A stretch of DNA of 64,000 nucleotides from an uncultured Phocaeicola sp. (GTDB lineage Bacteria > Bacteroidota > Bacteroidia > Bacteroidales > Bacteroidaceae), in NCBI GenBank assembly GCA_944321015.1, contig CALUJS010000008.1:1-64000 (forward strand), written 5' to 3'. Shown here in pieces: positions 36,026 through 46,105 of the stretch. Both the position numbers and the translations under genes were made by a program. The notes below the pieces were generated by a model, which was not told the DNA's origin, ran no database searches, and worked only from the letters and a program-made list of their open reading frames with translations. Each line of letters starts with the position of its first letter. Position 1 is the first letter of the stretch.

Positions 36026-36100
36026 CGATGGAGCCTTGCGAGCGTAGATATTGACGCCCGCAAGCGCGAATATGGACGCTTGTGAGCGTCAATATGGAAG
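36026..36100. repeat. 22-bp-phased ATAT array, locus 3
   Basis: Anchors at 36048, 36070 and 36092 (22-base phase), and a degenerate CGAT at 36026. It lies between convergent sdaA and S41 genes; the last unit runs into the S41 coding end. Confidence 0.85.
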
Positions 36101-37486
36101 GACGGCTCCGGGGATATGCTTGCTGTCGAGCGATGAATATCCCGCTTTCACGCTGCGCGTGAAGGCGCGCCTGGCCTCTGTTGCGGTGCCGGGTTGCGTT
36201 CCGGTGCTTATCCATTGCAGGGCGGTGCTCAGCAGGAGTTCGTTCTGGTCGCCCAGTTCAAACCAGACGGGTTGGGCCAGTTCCTCTATGGGGCAGTCCG
36301 GCGCGATGCCTCCGGCATAGTCCGACTGGCCCAGACTGTTGTATACCGTGGCGGTCACGGGATACATGGTGAAACCGTAGGGACTGTCGATGCGCGTCAT
36401 GGCCACGTTTTTGCCCACGGTCTGTGTGCCTATCACGTGCACCTCCATGTGAGGAGCCAGGCAGTATATCATCATTTCGGAAGCCGAGGCCGTATATTGC
36501 CCCGTGAGGACGAACAGGCGGTTGAGGTTCAGATTGTAGTCGGCATAGTCGGCCAGTAAGGGGAGGGTCTGGTTCAGGTCTTGCCGTTTGTCGTTGAACA
36601 CCAGGTGGGCAAACTCCTGGCCGAGTTTGTCCGACGGAGCCAACATGCTGGCCAGTGCCTGCGCGCATGCCACCTGTCCGCCCTGATTGTAGCGCAGGTC
36701 GAGGATGAAGTCGGTCACTCCCTGCTGTCGGCACTTGTGGAAGAAGTCCGGCATCTGGTTCAGATAGGTCAGGTCCGTCAGGTCGTTCTCGTCCGCACCG
36801 GCGCGGAAGTCGTTGTACACCATGTAGCCCACCTTCCGTCCCGTTCCGTTGGGCGTGATGATTTTTTGCAGGTAGTAGGGGTTGTTTTCCAAGGCGATGG
36901 CCGCTGCGAGGGTGATTTCGCGCTCATTGCTCCATGCCCAGTTGCCCGTTTCCGGGTCGATGGTCGGCGATGCTATGGTGAGCGTCGCGCCCGGCCCGTT
37001 GAACAGTTGCTCCGCGTTGCTCGTGCTGACGTTCTCGCCGTTGATTTGCGTGATGAAGTCGCCCCGGTGCAGTCCGGCCATGAATGCCGGGGAATTACCG
37101 TTGTTGTCTCCGTCAATGACCATCAGCACACGCGCCACTTGGTGGGTGGTGGTGCCCGTGGGATCATTCATGAGAACGAAGTCGAAACCGTAGGTCACGG
37201 CCTGTATGTTGTTGCGCGTCTGTTCCTCCTCGGGGACGTCGATGTAGGAGTATTTGTCGGCGTCGGCCAGCAGTTGCGGGAAGAACTCTTCCGGCGGATA
37301 GAAGTAGGCTTCCATTTCGGGTTCCTTCATGTCCTGATAGTAGAGATATATGTCCTTCATCTGGTTTTCTATCCAGTGGGCTTCTTCGGTTTTGGCTACA
37401 TACTCATAGGTGCGGTCTTCGCCACAGGAGGCGAGTAGGAGGGCTGCCAGGGCGAGTAGGATGGATGTACATTCTTTTCTGTTCAT
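36089..37486 (-). CDS. S41-family peptidase lipoprotein (C-terminal processing peptidase type)
   Basis: The 465-residue lipoprotein has signal MNRKECTSILLALAALLLAS and Cys21. A PDZ-like part (about 130-190: GLHRGDFITQINGE) is followed by the S41 domain with FILDLRYNQGGQV, the Ser nucleophile region YTASASEMMI and Lys in TQTVGKNVAM. It should cut unfolded periplasmic proteins at C-termini. A TATTTTTG -7 element lies at 37507-37514. Its last codons (VLPY and stop) are made of sequence belonging to the 22-bp array. Confidence 0.9.
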   Translation of the reverse strand: MNRKECTSILLALAALLLASCGEDRTYEYVAKTEEAHWIENQMKDIYLYYQDMKEPEMEAYFYPPEEFFPQLLADADKYSYIDVPEEEQTRNNIQAVTYGFDFVLMNDPTGTTTHQVARVLMVIDGDNNGNSPAFMAGLHRGDFITQINGENVSTSNAEQLFNGPGATLTIASPTIDPETGNWAWSNEREITLAAAIALENNPYYLQKIITPNGTGRKVGYMVYNDFRAGADENDLTDLTYLNQMPDFFHKCRQQGVTDFILDLRYNQGGQVACAQALASMLAPSDKLGQEFAHLVFNDKRQDLNQTLPLLADYADYNLNLNRLFVLTGQYTASASEMMIYCLAPHMEVHVIGTQTVGKNVAMTRIDSPYGFTMYPVTATVYNSLGQSDYAGGIAPDCPIEELAQPVWFELGDQNELLLSTALQWISTGTQPGTATEARRAFTRSVKAGYSSLDSKHIPGAVLPY

Positions 37487-37506
37487 GTTTCCGGCTTTGT
37501 TTCGTG

Positions 37507-37514
37507 CAAAAATA
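37507..37514 (-). promoter_or_regulatory. -7 element of the S41 peptidase gene
   Basis: TATTTTTG on the minus strand, about 21 bases upstream of the ATG. Confidence 0.5.
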
Positions 37515-37611
37515 AAGGTTTCCCGCCATATAACGCGATGAGAGTCGGCTTCTTTTGAATCTTTTCACGCTGAGCCGGCATATTCGGGCTTGTTTTTGTG
37601 GCATGAAACGA

Positions 37612-37646
37612 CGAAGGGCAAACGCCGGTGTGACGTTTGCCCTTCG
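37612..37646 (-). terminator. Terminator of the large pectate-lyase gene
   Basis: A perfect 13-bp stem (37612-37624 with 37634-37646) and a 9-base loop. The U-tract on the minus strand is weak (TCGTTTC). Confidence 0.65.
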
Positions 37647-37686
37647 GGTGTCCGTCTCCCTCGTGCGGAGGGAGGAGGTGGTGTTT

Positions 37687-40191
37687 TTATAGGATGCAGA
37701 TGCCGATTCGGCGGGTTGTCTTGTTGCCGTCGTTGTCTGCTGCCGTAACGTTGATGTAGGTGATGCCTTTTTCCATGGCATCGGTCTTGATTGTCATCTT
37801 GCTGCCGTCTGTCGTGGCATCAGGGTTGCCCTCGATGTGGAACGCGGGTTGTTCGTAGGACATGAACAGGGGCGCAAGGTCTGCCGAGATGGCTTCTCCC
37901 TGCTTGGCGGTGTAGTGGGGCACCGACATCCAGTCGAGATATTCCTCGAGGTTGGTGTATCCGTCCTTGTCGGGGTCGGCGTTGGCATCGCTGAAGTCTC
38001 CGGCTTCCGAATTCGGGTCGGTGCCGTGGAGTTCTTCCCACCAGTTGGGCAGGCCGTCTCCGTCGGTGTCAAAGTCGGCGGCACGTTTCTCTTCGGGATA
38101 CTCTTCGTAGCCTCCGGCGTCGGCCTCATTGTCGATGATGCCGGGCGTCTTGCCCACGCTGCCCGTGTAAGTATATGTTCCCTTGAGTGTTTCGAGCACC
38201 ACGCGTTGGTCGTGTTCGTCGAACATCGGCATGTTGCAACCTACGTCGGAGAGGGTCGACATGTATGCGCCTTGTGCGGTTTCAATCTCTGCGTATGAGG
38301 GGAAGAACGGTTCGTCTACCCAGACATCCCAGTCGAGCACTTGTCCGTTGGACAGCTCGTAGCGGCGCAACTGTTCGTTGTCGGTCACCAGCTTGCCGTC
38401 CACGTCCTCGCGGATGTTGCCTGCGCAATAGTAGCTTTGCGAGCCTTTGCCCACGCCCTCCAGCTGGGCACGCAGAATGTATTTCTGTGTGGTCGACGGG
38501 CCCATCTTGTAATAATTGTTCACGAAGTTGACTTCATGTGCGCCTCCGTCGGTGGCACGTCCTGCCCAGTTGTATACCACATTGTTGAAGATGTCCAATG
38601 CACCGGCATAGTATCCGTTGCCGTCCAAGCCGCCGCCCATGCTCCAGTTGCGACCGGCGCAGTGGGCCAACAGGTTGTGGTGGAACGAACCGATGTTGCC
38701 TCCGATGGTAGCCGCATAGCCGTGTCCCTTGCCTTTCTTGTAGTTCTTGTGTCCGGCAATGTTGAGCGCTTCGGAGATGAGTGTGTTCTGCAACGTGATG
38801 TTCTTGGCGCCTCGCGAGCTGAACGATTCGTCGATAGTCCAGCTGATGGAGCAGTGGTCGGTGATGCTGTGGTCGGCTCCGGCCATGCCTATGCCGTCAA
38901 AAGTCTTTCCTGCGCCCAAGCGAACGCGGATGAAGCGGCAGATGCCGTCCGGACCTACGCCGAAGGGAGCCCCCTTGATGCAGATGCCTTTGCCCGGAGC
39001 TGTTTGTCCGGCAATGGTGACGTAGGGGGAACCGCATCCCAGGCGCGATTTCAGCTCAATGGTACCCGATACGTCGAACACGATGGTGCGCGGGCCTATG
39101 TCGTTGGTAATGGCTTCGCGAAGGCTGCCCGGGCCGTCGTCGTTCAGATTGGTTACGTGTACCACTTTGCCGCCACGGCCTCCGATGGCAAAGCGCCCGT
39201 ATCCTTCGGCTCCTTCAAAAGCCAGATGGCGCGGACGGAAGCACCACACGTTGCCATGCGTCAAATTACCTTCGGCGTCTTCCTCATCAACGCGCCAATA
39301 GTATTTGTTCAGGTTGTAGAGGTCGCTCATCTGATATCGGGCTTCGTCGGATGAACCTTTGTAGAGTTCGTCGCCGGTGGAAGCCTGTGCCACGGCGAGT
39401 GAATCCAATCCTACATAAACGTGGTGTTTGACGGCTTCTTTGCCGGGCGTCCATGTGAGGATGATGCCGTTGTCTGCATCGGCGTGCATGTCTTCATCTG
39501 CCGGAGTGGGACGTTGGGCTTGGCGCAAGATGTCGGGGGTGTCAATCTCGATACCGTTCAGATAGACTGCACGGTTTTCGGCTTCGGCATCCTTGGCCTT
39601 GAAGCGGATTATGACATCGTCGCCCGCATTGGCCACATTGACTACTGTCTTCAGCACAAGGGCTTCCTCTTTCACCAAAGCACGGCAGGGGCACGACTGG
39701 TTGCTGTGTACCAGGCTGTCTTGTACATAGACGTCAAATGCCGGAACGGGGGTTCCTTCCTTTAGTTCAAAGTTGTTGTGATAGGTTTGTATTACGTGCT
39801 CTCCTTGAGTCAGGCCGCAAATGCGCAATTCCAACTCGCTGTCGTTATTTACATATACACCGTCGCTCACCAGTTTTGCCAGATAGGGCGTTTGCACGCC
39901 GGCTTTGTAGTATCCCGAGCGCAGGGTTGCGTCGTCGTTTCCTTTTACGCTCAGGATGGCTTGTAAATCGGCGCTAAGTTTGAGCGTGTCGGCTTTCTGT
40001 CCTTCGACTTCCCATGGCATATACTTTACTTCGTTTACTTCGGCCAAACTGCGTCGAGCCACGTTGCAGTCTATTCTGTATGCCGGTTCCCGGTTACTTG
40101 CGTCTTGTCCCGTCGTGGCACATGCCGAGCAAAGCAAGGCGCCACCGGCCAGCAAATAACAGATGCTGCTTTTTTGTTTTCTTTTCATCAT
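37687..40191 (-). CDS. Pectate-lyase-like (PL1 type) lipoprotein with calcium repeats
   Basis: A large 834-residue surface lipoprotein: signal with lipobox near Cys24 (LLCSAC). The N-terminal 300 residues are beta-sandwich or fibronectin-like (WTPGKEAVKHHVYVGLDS). The parallel beta-helix lyase domain starts at FEGAEGYGRFAIGGRGGKVV and has PYVTIAGQTAPGKGI and DHCSISWTIDESFS. A type-3 calcium repeat DTDGDGLPNWWEELHGTDPN follows, then a short C-terminal domain. It probably cleaves pectin-type polymers. No SusC/SusD pair accompanies it. Two ATG codons start the frame. Confidence 0.85.
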   Translation of the reverse strand: MMKRKQKSSICYLLAGGALLCSACATTGQDASNREPAYRIDCNVARRSLAEVNEVKYMPWEVEGQKADTLKLSADLQAILSVKGNDDATLRSGYYKAGVQTPYLAKLVSDGVYVNNDSELELRICGLTQGEHVIQTYHNNFELKEGTPVPAFDVYVQDSLVHSNQSCPCRALVKEEALVLKTVVNVANAGDDVIIRFKAKDAEAENRAVYLNGIEIDTPDILRQAQRPTPADEDMHADADNGIILTWTPGKEAVKHHVYVGLDSLAVAQASTGDELYKGSSDEARYQMSDLYNLNKYYWRVDEEDAEGNLTHGNVWCFRPRHLAFEGAEGYGRFAIGGRGGKVVHVTNLNDDGPGSLREAITNDIGPRTIVFDVSGTIELKSRLGCGSPYVTIAGQTAPGKGICIKGAPFGVGPDGICRFIRVRLGAGKTFDGIGMAGADHSITDHCSISWTIDESFSSRGAKNITLQNTLISEALNIAGHKNYKKGKGHGYAATIGGNIGSFHHNLLAHCAGRNWSMGGGLDGNGYYAGALDIFNNVVYNWAGRATDGGAHEVNFVNNYYKMGPSTTQKYILRAQLEGVGKGSQSYYCAGNIREDVDGKLVTDNEQLRRYELSNGQVLDWDVWVDEPFFPSYAEIETAQGAYMSTLSDVGCNMPMFDEHDQRVVLETLKGTYTYTGSVGKTPGIIDNEADAGGYEEYPEEKRAADFDTDGDGLPNWWEELHGTDPNSEAGDFSDANADPDKDGYTNLEEYLDWMSVPHYTAKQGEAISADLAPLFMSYEQPAFHIEGNPDATTDGSKMTIKTDAMEKGITYINVTAADNDGNKTTRRIGICIL

Positions 40192-40328
40192 GTTTTTCGC
40201 AATATTAATAAGTGATTGTTTGTTACTCTTCGTATTGACTACAATAAACGGCCGTGGTTTAAACGTCCTTTGAAATTTTGCATTAAGTAACGTTGGAATA
40301 TTGGATGGTGTTTGTCAGGAATAGAAGA

Positions 40329-40367
40329 AGGAGGCTGCTGCAATGCAAGAACACGTAGCAGCCTCCT
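40329..40367 (-). terminator. Terminator of nnr-DUF4831 unit
   Basis: An 11-bp perfect stem (40329-40339, 40357-40367) followed on the minus strand by TCTTCTATTCC. The 40192-40384 spacer holds no gene. Confidence 0.7.
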
Positions 40368-40384
40368 ATAGTGTATGGCGGTTG

Positions 40385-41443
40385 TCATTCCTCGGCGGCA
40401 ATCTTCAGGATGCCGCCAGTGGTGGAGTCGAATATTACCTGTGTGGTCGTTTTCTTGTCGAACAACTTCCGGCTTAGTGTTTCCTTGTTGCCAAATTGGG
40501 CGAAGGGAAGTTCGGCTTTATAGTATTCTTTTTTACCTTTGGTAATGCTGACGCGGGCTTTTCCCGGTACGGCGTACACCACGCCGTCGAGTTTCTTCTT
40601 GGCTTTCTCGTCGGGAGTCGGGGCGGGCACGGTATTCATGTTTTCCAGTGACACGTAAATCGGTTCGCCTGCCAGGTTGTTGGCGCCTACCACGCCCAGT
40701 TTCTGCGAGAAGCGGAACAGCACTTTGCGGTCGATGTTTCCCGTAGGCGTCAGCGTGAGGGTAAACTTGCGTGTTTCCTTCACGGTGGTGCCCGTGAAGA
40801 GTTGCATCAAGGCCTTTTCCTGCTTATCCAGATTGGCCAGCATGATTTTCAGCGATTCGCCATCGGTAGGCATGAAGTCGGCCTGTCCGCGTGTCAGGCT
40901 GTTTTTGCTTTCGCGTATGTTGTAGATTTCCTTGGCGGTAAGCTCGGCCATTTTCGCCGTGGAGCCGGCCATGAGAATTTCCTCGGTCATGTAATCGCGC
41001 GGATTGATGAGCGGAGCTGCCGGTTGAGTGGATTCGCTTTCATCCGGATTGTTGCTCTGTGGGCTGTGTGTGTTGATGGCTTTCAGCACGCCGTCGGGTG
41101 TAAGTTCCACAAGAGGAGCCACGGTTTTGTCTCTGAGTTCGATGGTGAAAGCCTGTTCCTTGTTTGGTTCTCCGACGGGAGTCACTTCGATGTCTTTGAT
41201 GTCCCATGCCTCATCTGCTTTCGAGGAGACGCCTTTCAGCCGGAGGTATTTCTCTGCATATCGGCAAAAGTCGCCGGGCACGAACGTCGTTTTTTCAGCG
41301 GTCACGGTGATGTGTAACACCGTTTGCGGCAGGAAGTAGGTCACTCCTTCTTCGTTTTGTCCCGGAGCATAATTGCTCACGCGCGTTTGGGCGTTGGCAG
41401 ACAGGGACAGCAGCAGTGCAAAAGCAAATAATCCGATTCTCAT
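40385..41443 (-). CDS. DUF4831 family protein
   Basis: The 352-residue exported protein has a clear signal peptide (MRIGLFAFALLLSLSANAQ). It matches DUF4831, a Bacteroidota family of unknown function, by GVTYFLPQTVLHITVTAEKT, FVPGDFCRYAEKYL and TAKEIYNIRESKNSLTRGQ. It starts 36 bases after nnr stops, so it is likely co-transcribed with nnr. No enzymatic motif is visible. Confidence 0.85.
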   Translation of the reverse strand: MRIGLFAFALLLSLSANAQTRVSNYAPGQNEEGVTYFLPQTVLHITVTAEKTTFVPGDFCRYAEKYLRLKGVSSKADEAWDIKDIEVTPVGEPNKEQAFTIELRDKTVAPLVELTPDGVLKAINTHSPQSNNPDESESTQPAAPLINPRDYMTEEILMAGSTAKMAELTAKEIYNIRESKNSLTRGQADFMPTDGESLKIMLANLDKQEKALMQLFTGTTVKETRKFTLTLTPTGNIDRKVLFRFSQKLGVVGANNLAGEPIYVSLENMNTVPAPTPDEKAKKKLDGVVYAVPGKARVSITKGKKEYYKAELPFAQFGNKETLSRKLFDKKTTTQVIFDSTTGGILKIAAEE

Positions 41444-41479
41444 ATTGACATGATTTAGATGTTTACGTTTCTAGGGACT

Positions 41480-42994
41480 TCAAATTTGTTTCCACGCGTG
41501 GGGCAGGTAGTTGACGATGCTGCCTGCGGTCATGGCTATCTGGCTTTCGGCTTCGGCTGCCAGGTCGCCGGCCAGTCCGTGGACGTACACGCCCAGACGG
41601 CATGCGGCTTCCGGGGCATAACCTTGCGCCAGCAGAGCCAGCAGGATGCCGGTGAGCACGTCGCCGCTGCCTGCGGTGGCCATGCCCGGGTTGCCCGTGG
41701 TGTTGAAAGCCACATTGCCGTCGGGGGCGATGATGGCTGTGTTGGCACCTTTGACTATGATGTAAAGGCTGTAGCGTGCAGCCAGTTCCTTGGCCCTTGA
41801 CAGGCGTTCGTAGCTGTCGGCACATGTGCCGACGAGGCGTTCCAGTTCTCCGGGATGCGGGGTGAGGATGCTGTCGTGTGGTATCAGGTTCAGCCACGAA
41901 TGGTTTTGGGCCAGAATGTTCAGCGCGTCCGCATCGAGCACCATCGGCGACGAGGTGGCTTGCAGTTGTTCCACGAGCGCTTCCGCCGTTTCCATCTCCT
42001 TGCCGATGCCGGGGCCAATGGCGATGGCACGGAACATTTCCGTTTCGGTGGAGGCTGTGGTGAAGCTGTCGTCGCTGTAGTCCAGCTCTACCATGGCTTC
42101 GGGGACGGCGGTTTGCAGTATGTCGTAGTTGCGGAGCGGGGCGTGTACCGTGAGCAGGCCTACGCCGCTGCGCAGACAGGCGCGGGCGGCCAGAACGGAG
42201 GCTCCCGTCATGCCCACTTTGCCCGCTATGAGCAGGGCGTGGCCATACGTGCCTTTGTGGGCGAATTTGTTTCTCGGCCGTACGAGTGCGGCGATTTCAT
42301 CGCGCTCGAGCGTGCGGAAGGGTGTGTGTACATCCTTCAGATAATCGGGATGAAGGCCGATGTCGAGCACCTCCACTTCGCCCAGGTATTTCTGGTTTTC
42401 GGCAAAGAGGAAGGACAGTTTGGCCTGTCCGATGGTCAGTGTCAGGTCGGCACGGATGATGTTGTCGTGTTGGTTGTAGGTGTTGTCTTCACACATCAGT
42501 CCGGATGGCAGGTCGATGGCTACGACTTTGGCCGCTGACCGGTTGATGCGGTGCACCATTTGGGCGAAACCTTTTTCCAGCGGCTTGTTCAGTCCGGAGC
42601 CGAACATGCCGTCTATTATCACGTCGTGCTCGTTCAGCTGGGGCGGAATGAACCGTGAGTGCGGGATGATTTCCTCGAATTTCACGTTGTCGCACAGGCG
42701 CAGCAGGTCGCGGTTCGTGCTGCAGTCGTCCGACAGTTTTCCGGTGGCATTGAACAGATAGGCCTCCACTGAGTATCCTTTTTCGGCGAGCATGCGGGCC
42801 ACGGCCAGGGCATCTCCTCCGTTGTTGCCCGGACCTGCGAATACTTTTACCGTTGTCCGCTTGTCCCAACGCCGGGCGATGGCTTCCGTAATGGCCTGGG
42901 CGGCCCGTTCCATCAGGTCGATGGAGGCTATGGGTTCATGTTCTATGGTGTATCGGTCCCATTCCTTGATTTGCGAGTTAGTCAGTATCTTCAT
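41480..42994 (-). CDS. nnr: Bifunctional NAD(P)H-hydrate epimerase / ADP-dependent dehydratase
   Basis: The 504-residue enzyme repairs hydrated NAD(P)H. The N-terminal epimerase domain (about 1-215) has AGPGNNGGDALAVARML and DVIIDGMFGSGLNKPL. The C-terminal dehydratase domain (about 230-500) has KGTYGHALLIAGKVGMTGA, AIGPGIGKE, DADALNILA, TPHPGELERLVG and TTGNPGMATAGSGDVLTG. All are family signatures for this common fusion. Confidence 0.95.
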   Translation of the reverse strand: MKILTNSQIKEWDRYTIEHEPIASIDLMERAAQAITEAIARRWDKRTTVKVFAGPGNNGGDALAVARMLAEKGYSVEAYLFNATGKLSDDCSTNRDLLRLCDNVKFEEIIPHSRFIPPQLNEHDVIIDGMFGSGLNKPLEKGFAQMVHRINRSAAKVVAIDLPSGLMCEDNTYNQHDNIIRADLTLTIGQAKLSFLFAENQKYLGEVEVLDIGLHPDYLKDVHTPFRTLERDEIAALVRPRNKFAHKGTYGHALLIAGKVGMTGASVLAARACLRSGVGLLTVHAPLRNYDILQTAVPEAMVELDYSDDSFTTASTETEMFRAIAIGPGIGKEMETAEALVEQLQATSSPMVLDADALNILAQNHSWLNLIPHDSILTPHPGELERLVGTCADSYERLSRAKELAARYSLYIIVKGANTAIIAPDGNVAFNTTGNPGMATAGSGDVLTGILLALLAQGYAPEAACRLGVYVHGLAGDLAAEAESQIAMTAGSIVNYLPHAWKQI

Positions 42995-43130
42995 GTTTTG
43001 TATCGTCTTTGTTTATATTTGGCTGTAAAATTACTATTTTAGGTGCAGATAGTAGCCTGTTTGCGGGAAAAACCTTGTGCTTTTTTTCTTTTGTCGTCTT
43101 TTGCTTTCCCCGGCAAATGCGTGTGCGGAT

Positions 43131-43161
43131 TTTGCTAGCTGATTGAAAAAGTGTAGCTTTG
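43131..43161 (+). promoter_or_regulatory. Promoter of adk
   Basis: TTTG (43131-43134), 19 bases, then TAGCTTTG (43154-43161): a full match to the Bacteroidota consensus. The leader is about 70 bases. Confidence 0.75.
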
Positions 43162-43237
43162 CACCCGATTTTTGAAAGCTGATGCAAAATACGAGCAAAT
43201 GAATCCATATATTATATTAAGGTAAAAGATAACAATC

Positions 43238-43807
43238 ATGCTGAACATTGTAATTTTTGGCGCTCCGGGTTCCGGCAAGGGCACCCAGAGCGAACGTATT
43301 GTGGAAAAATACGGCATCAATCACATCTCTACCGGAGACGTGCTCCGTGCGGAAATAAAGAATGGTACGGAACTGGGCAAGACGGCCAAGGGATATATCG
43401 ACCAAGGCCAGTTGATTCCCGACTCGCTGATGATAGACATCCTGGCCGGCGTGCTCGACTCGTTCAAGGACAGCAAGGGCGTGATTTTCGACGGTTTCCC
43501 CCGCACCATCGCCCAAGCCGGGGCTTTGAAGCAGATGTTGGCCGAAAGAGGTCAGGAGGTATCGGTGATGCTCGACCTGGATGTGCCCGAGGACGAACTG
43601 ATGACCCGCCTCATCAAGCGCGGACAGGAGACCGGCCGCACCGATGACAACGAGGAGACCATCAAGAAACGTCTGGTCGTATATCATTCGCAGACGGCTC
43701 CGCTTATCGACTGGTATAAGAGCGAAGGCAAATATCAGCACATCCAAGGCGTGGGCACGATGGAAGGCATCTTTGCCGATATTGTTGCAGCTATCGAAAA
43801 ATTGTAA
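43238..43807 (+). CDS. adk: Adenylate kinase
   Basis: The 189-residue short-lid adenylate kinase interconverts AMP, ADP and ATP. The P-loop is FGAPGSGKGTQSERI, followed by STGDVLRAEI, FDGFPRTIAQA and the short lid region GQETGRTDDNEETI. A hairpin at 43827-43869 likely ends the transcript. Confidence 0.96.
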   Translation: MLNIVIFGAPGSGKGTQSERIVEKYGINHISTGDVLRAEIKNGTELGKTAKGYIDQGQLIPDSLMIDILAGVLDSFKDSKGVIFDGFPRTIAQAGALKQMLAERGQEVSVMLDLDVPEDELMTRLIKRGQETGRTDDNEETIKKRLVVYHSQTAPLIDWYKSEGKYQHIQGVGTMEGIFADIVAAIEKL

Positions 43808-43826
43808 TCAAATTCTAAATCACAAG

Positions 43827-43869
43827 GACGCGGATTGCGCAAACCATAAAGATTTGCGTAATTTGCGTC
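43827..43869 (+). terminator. Hairpin behind adk
   Basis: GACGC (43827-43831) pairs with GCGTC (43865-43869). Inside are CGCAAA/TTTGCG and a GATT/AATT match with single unpaired bases between. TCTTTATG follows. Confidence 0.5.
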
Positions 43870-43911
43870 TCTTTATGTCTGCCCGTCGGGCTTTGTTCCG
43901 TCAGAGGAGCC

Positions 43912-44021
43912 GTATGCGCCGTCATGACCGTCGATATTCCCGCTCGTGAGCGTCCATATCTCTGCTTGTGAGCGCCCATATCTCCGCTCGCAAGCGTCCA
44001 TATCTGCGCGTTCGGGCCTCT
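43912..44021. repeat. 22-bp-phased ATAT array, locus 4
   Basis: Anchors GTAT/ATAT at 43912, 43934, 43956, 43978 and 44000, all 22 bases apart. It lies between adk and obgE. An open frame through it (43968) is not part of obgE. Confidence 0.85.
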
Positions 44022-44084
44022 GTGTCATCGCCCGGAACGATATGCGGCAGGCAGATGCAAACATCAATAACGCAAGTATTTACA

Positions 44085-45278
44085 ATGGCTGAATCGAATT
44101 TTGTAGACTACGTGAAGATTTATTGCCGCTCGGGCAAGGGCGGACGCGGCTCGGCACATTTGCGCCGGGAAAAGTACATTCCGAACGGAGGCCCGGATGG
44201 CGGCGACGGCGGACGCGGCGGGCATGTCATCCTGCGCGGGAACCGTAATTATTGGACGTTGCTCCATCTGAAGTATGACCGCCATGTGTTTGCCGGACAC
44301 GGAGGCAACGGCTCGCGCAACCGCAGCTTCGGCAAGGATGGTGAAGACAAGGTGGTGGAAGTGCCTTGCGGAACGGTGGTCTACAATGCCGAGACCGGCG
44401 AATACATTTGCGACATCACCGAGCACGAACAGGAAGTCATCCTGTTGCGCGGCGGACGCGGCGGTCTGGGCAACTGGCATTTCAAGACTGCCACCCGGCA
44501 GGCGCCCCGCTTTGCCCAGCCGGGAGAACCGATGCAGGAACTGACCGTCATATTGGAACTGAAGCTTCTGGCCGATGTGGGACTCGTGGGATTCCCCAAT
44601 GCCGGCAAGTCGACCCTGCTGTCCGTCGTGTCGTCGGCACGTCCGAAGATAGCCAATTATCCTTTTACTACGTTGGAGCCCAATCTGGGCATCGTGTCCT
44701 ATCGCGAAGGGAAATCGTTCGTGATGGCCGACATACCCGGCATCATCGAGGGAGCCAGCGAGGGTAAGGGACTGGGCTTGCGCTTCCTGCGCCACATCGA
44801 GCGCAATTCGCTGTTGCTCTTTATGGTGCCCGGCGATACCGACGACATTGCCCGCGAATATGACATCCTGCTCAACGAACTGGCCACGTTCAACCCGGAG
44901 ATGCTCGACAAACAGCGCGTGTTGGCCATCACGAAGTGCGACATGCTCGACGAGGAACTCATCGCGATGCTCTCGGAGCATCTGCCCGAAGGCGTCCCCC
45001 ACGTGTTCATTTCCTCCCTGACCGGGATGGGCATCCGGCAGCTGAAGGACATTCTGTGGCAGGCGTTGAACAGCGAGAGCAACAAGCTGGAGTCAGTGGC
45101 AGGCGAGCGCATCGTGCATCGGAACAAAGACGTCGACCGCCTGAAGAGCGAGCTGAAGGCGATGGGCGAGGATGAGGACATCACCTATGTGGACGAAGAC
45201 GAGATAGAAGACCTCGACGATTACGAGATAGAGGATTACGACGAAGAATACGACGATCGGAACGACAGCAGACAATGA
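44085..45278 (+). CDS. obgE: GTPase Obg
   Basis: The 397-residue Obg GTPase acts in ribosome maturation and stress control. The Obg fold (1-160) is glycine-rich ([34 protein letters not shown]). The G domain has [27 protein letters not shown] and ITKCDML. The tail is strongly acidic ([20 protein letters not shown]). I start at [14 protein letters not shown], the conserved beginning; an upstream in-frame ATG at 43968 would translate the 22-bp repeats. Confidence 0.95.
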   Translation: MAESNFVDYVKIYCRSGKGGRGSAHLRREKYIPNGGPDGGDGGRGGHVILRGNRNYWTLLHLKYDRHVFAGHGGNGSRNRSFGKDGEDKVVEVPCGTVVYNAETGEYICDITEHEQEVILLRGGRGGLGNWHFKTATRQAPRFAQPGEPMQELTVILELKLLADVGLVGFPNAGKSTLLSVVSSARPKIANYPFTTLEPNLGIVSYREGKSFVMADIPGIIEGASEGKGLGLRFLRHIERNSLLLFMVPGDTDDIAREYDILLNELATFNPEMLDKQRVLAITKCDMLDEELIAMLSEHLPEGVPHVFISSLTGMGIRQLKDILWQALNSESNKLESVAGERIVHRNKDVDRLKSELKAMGEDEDITYVDEDEIEDLDDYEIEDYDEEYDDRNDSRQ

Positions 45279-46090
45279 GTCACTTGACATGTAACGGGGC
45301 GTTGCTGGATTATGACCTCTTTGCCCCTTATGCAGAGGTGAGCGCTTTCTCCACCACCCGTCACGGAGGATGCGGGCAGGGAGCTTATGCATCCTTCAAC
45401 TGCTCGCCTTATTGCGGCGACAATCCGACGGTCGTGAGCCGGAACCTGCAACGGTTGTCGGCTTTGCTGCCTTCTTATCCGGCAGAGTGGGTCATCCCGC
45501 ATCAGGTGCATGGCGACAAGGTGTTGGCCGTGGGCGATGAATACGCCGGCGCGTCAGCCGACAAGCGTCGCGAGATGGTGGAAGGCGTGGATGCGCTGGT
45601 GACCGACAGACCCGGATATTGCCTTTGCGTATCGACGGCCGACTGTGTGCCGTTGCTCTTCTTCGACCCCTGTCGGCGGGTGGCGGGCGTGGCCCATGCC
45701 GGATGGCGTGGCACCGTGGCCTGCATAGCCCGGCGCACCGTGGAGACGATGGAGCGGCACTATGGCTGCCGTGCTGCCGACCTGCTTGTGGCCGTGGGCC
45801 CGGGCATATCGCTCGAAGCCTTCGAGGTGGGAGTGGAGGTCTACGAAGCCTTTCGTGAGGCCGGTTTCCCGATGGACAAAGTGGCCCGCTGGCATCGTCC
45901 GTCGGCCCGGTGGCACATCGACCTGTGGGAGGCCAATGCCTGGCTGCTGGCCGAGGCGGGCGTACCGGGGACGCAAGTCGAGCAGTCCGGCGTATGCACC
46001 TATCTGCAGTGCGACGACTTCTTTTCTGCACGCCGTCTGGGCACGCGTTGCGGCCGGGTGTTGTCCGGCATTATGTTAGATTATGAATGA
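45275..46090 (+). CDS. pgeF: Peptidoglycan editing factor PgeF / laccase-domain protein
   Basis: A 271-residue protein of the YlmD/YfiH family, cytoplasmic enzymes of the multicopper-oxidase-like fold that act on nucleosides and purge wrong muropeptides. [24 protein letters not shown] and [12 protein letters not shown] carry the metal-binding His and Cys. ATGA overlap with obgE shows co-translation. Confidence 0.92.
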   Translation: MSHLTCNGALLDYDLFAPYAEVSAFSTTRHGGCGQGAYASFNCSPYCGDNPTVVSRNLQRLSALLPSYPAEWVIPHQVHGDKVLAVGDEYAGASADKRREMVEGVDALVTDRPGYCLCVSTADCVPLLFFDPCRRVAGVAHAGWRGTVACIARRTVETMERHYGCRAADLLVAVGPGISLEAFEVGVEVYEAFREAGFPMDKVARWHRPSARWHIDLWEANAWLLAEAGVPGTQVEQSGVCTYLQCDDFFSARRLGTRCGRVLSGIMLDYE

Positions 46091-46105
46091 TAAAACCAGC
46101 GTGAT

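Noticed and set aside
43968..44084. Upstream start for obgE
   Set aside because: The extra 39 residues are translated 22-bp repeats; Obg proteins begin at the conserved NFVDYVKIY region.
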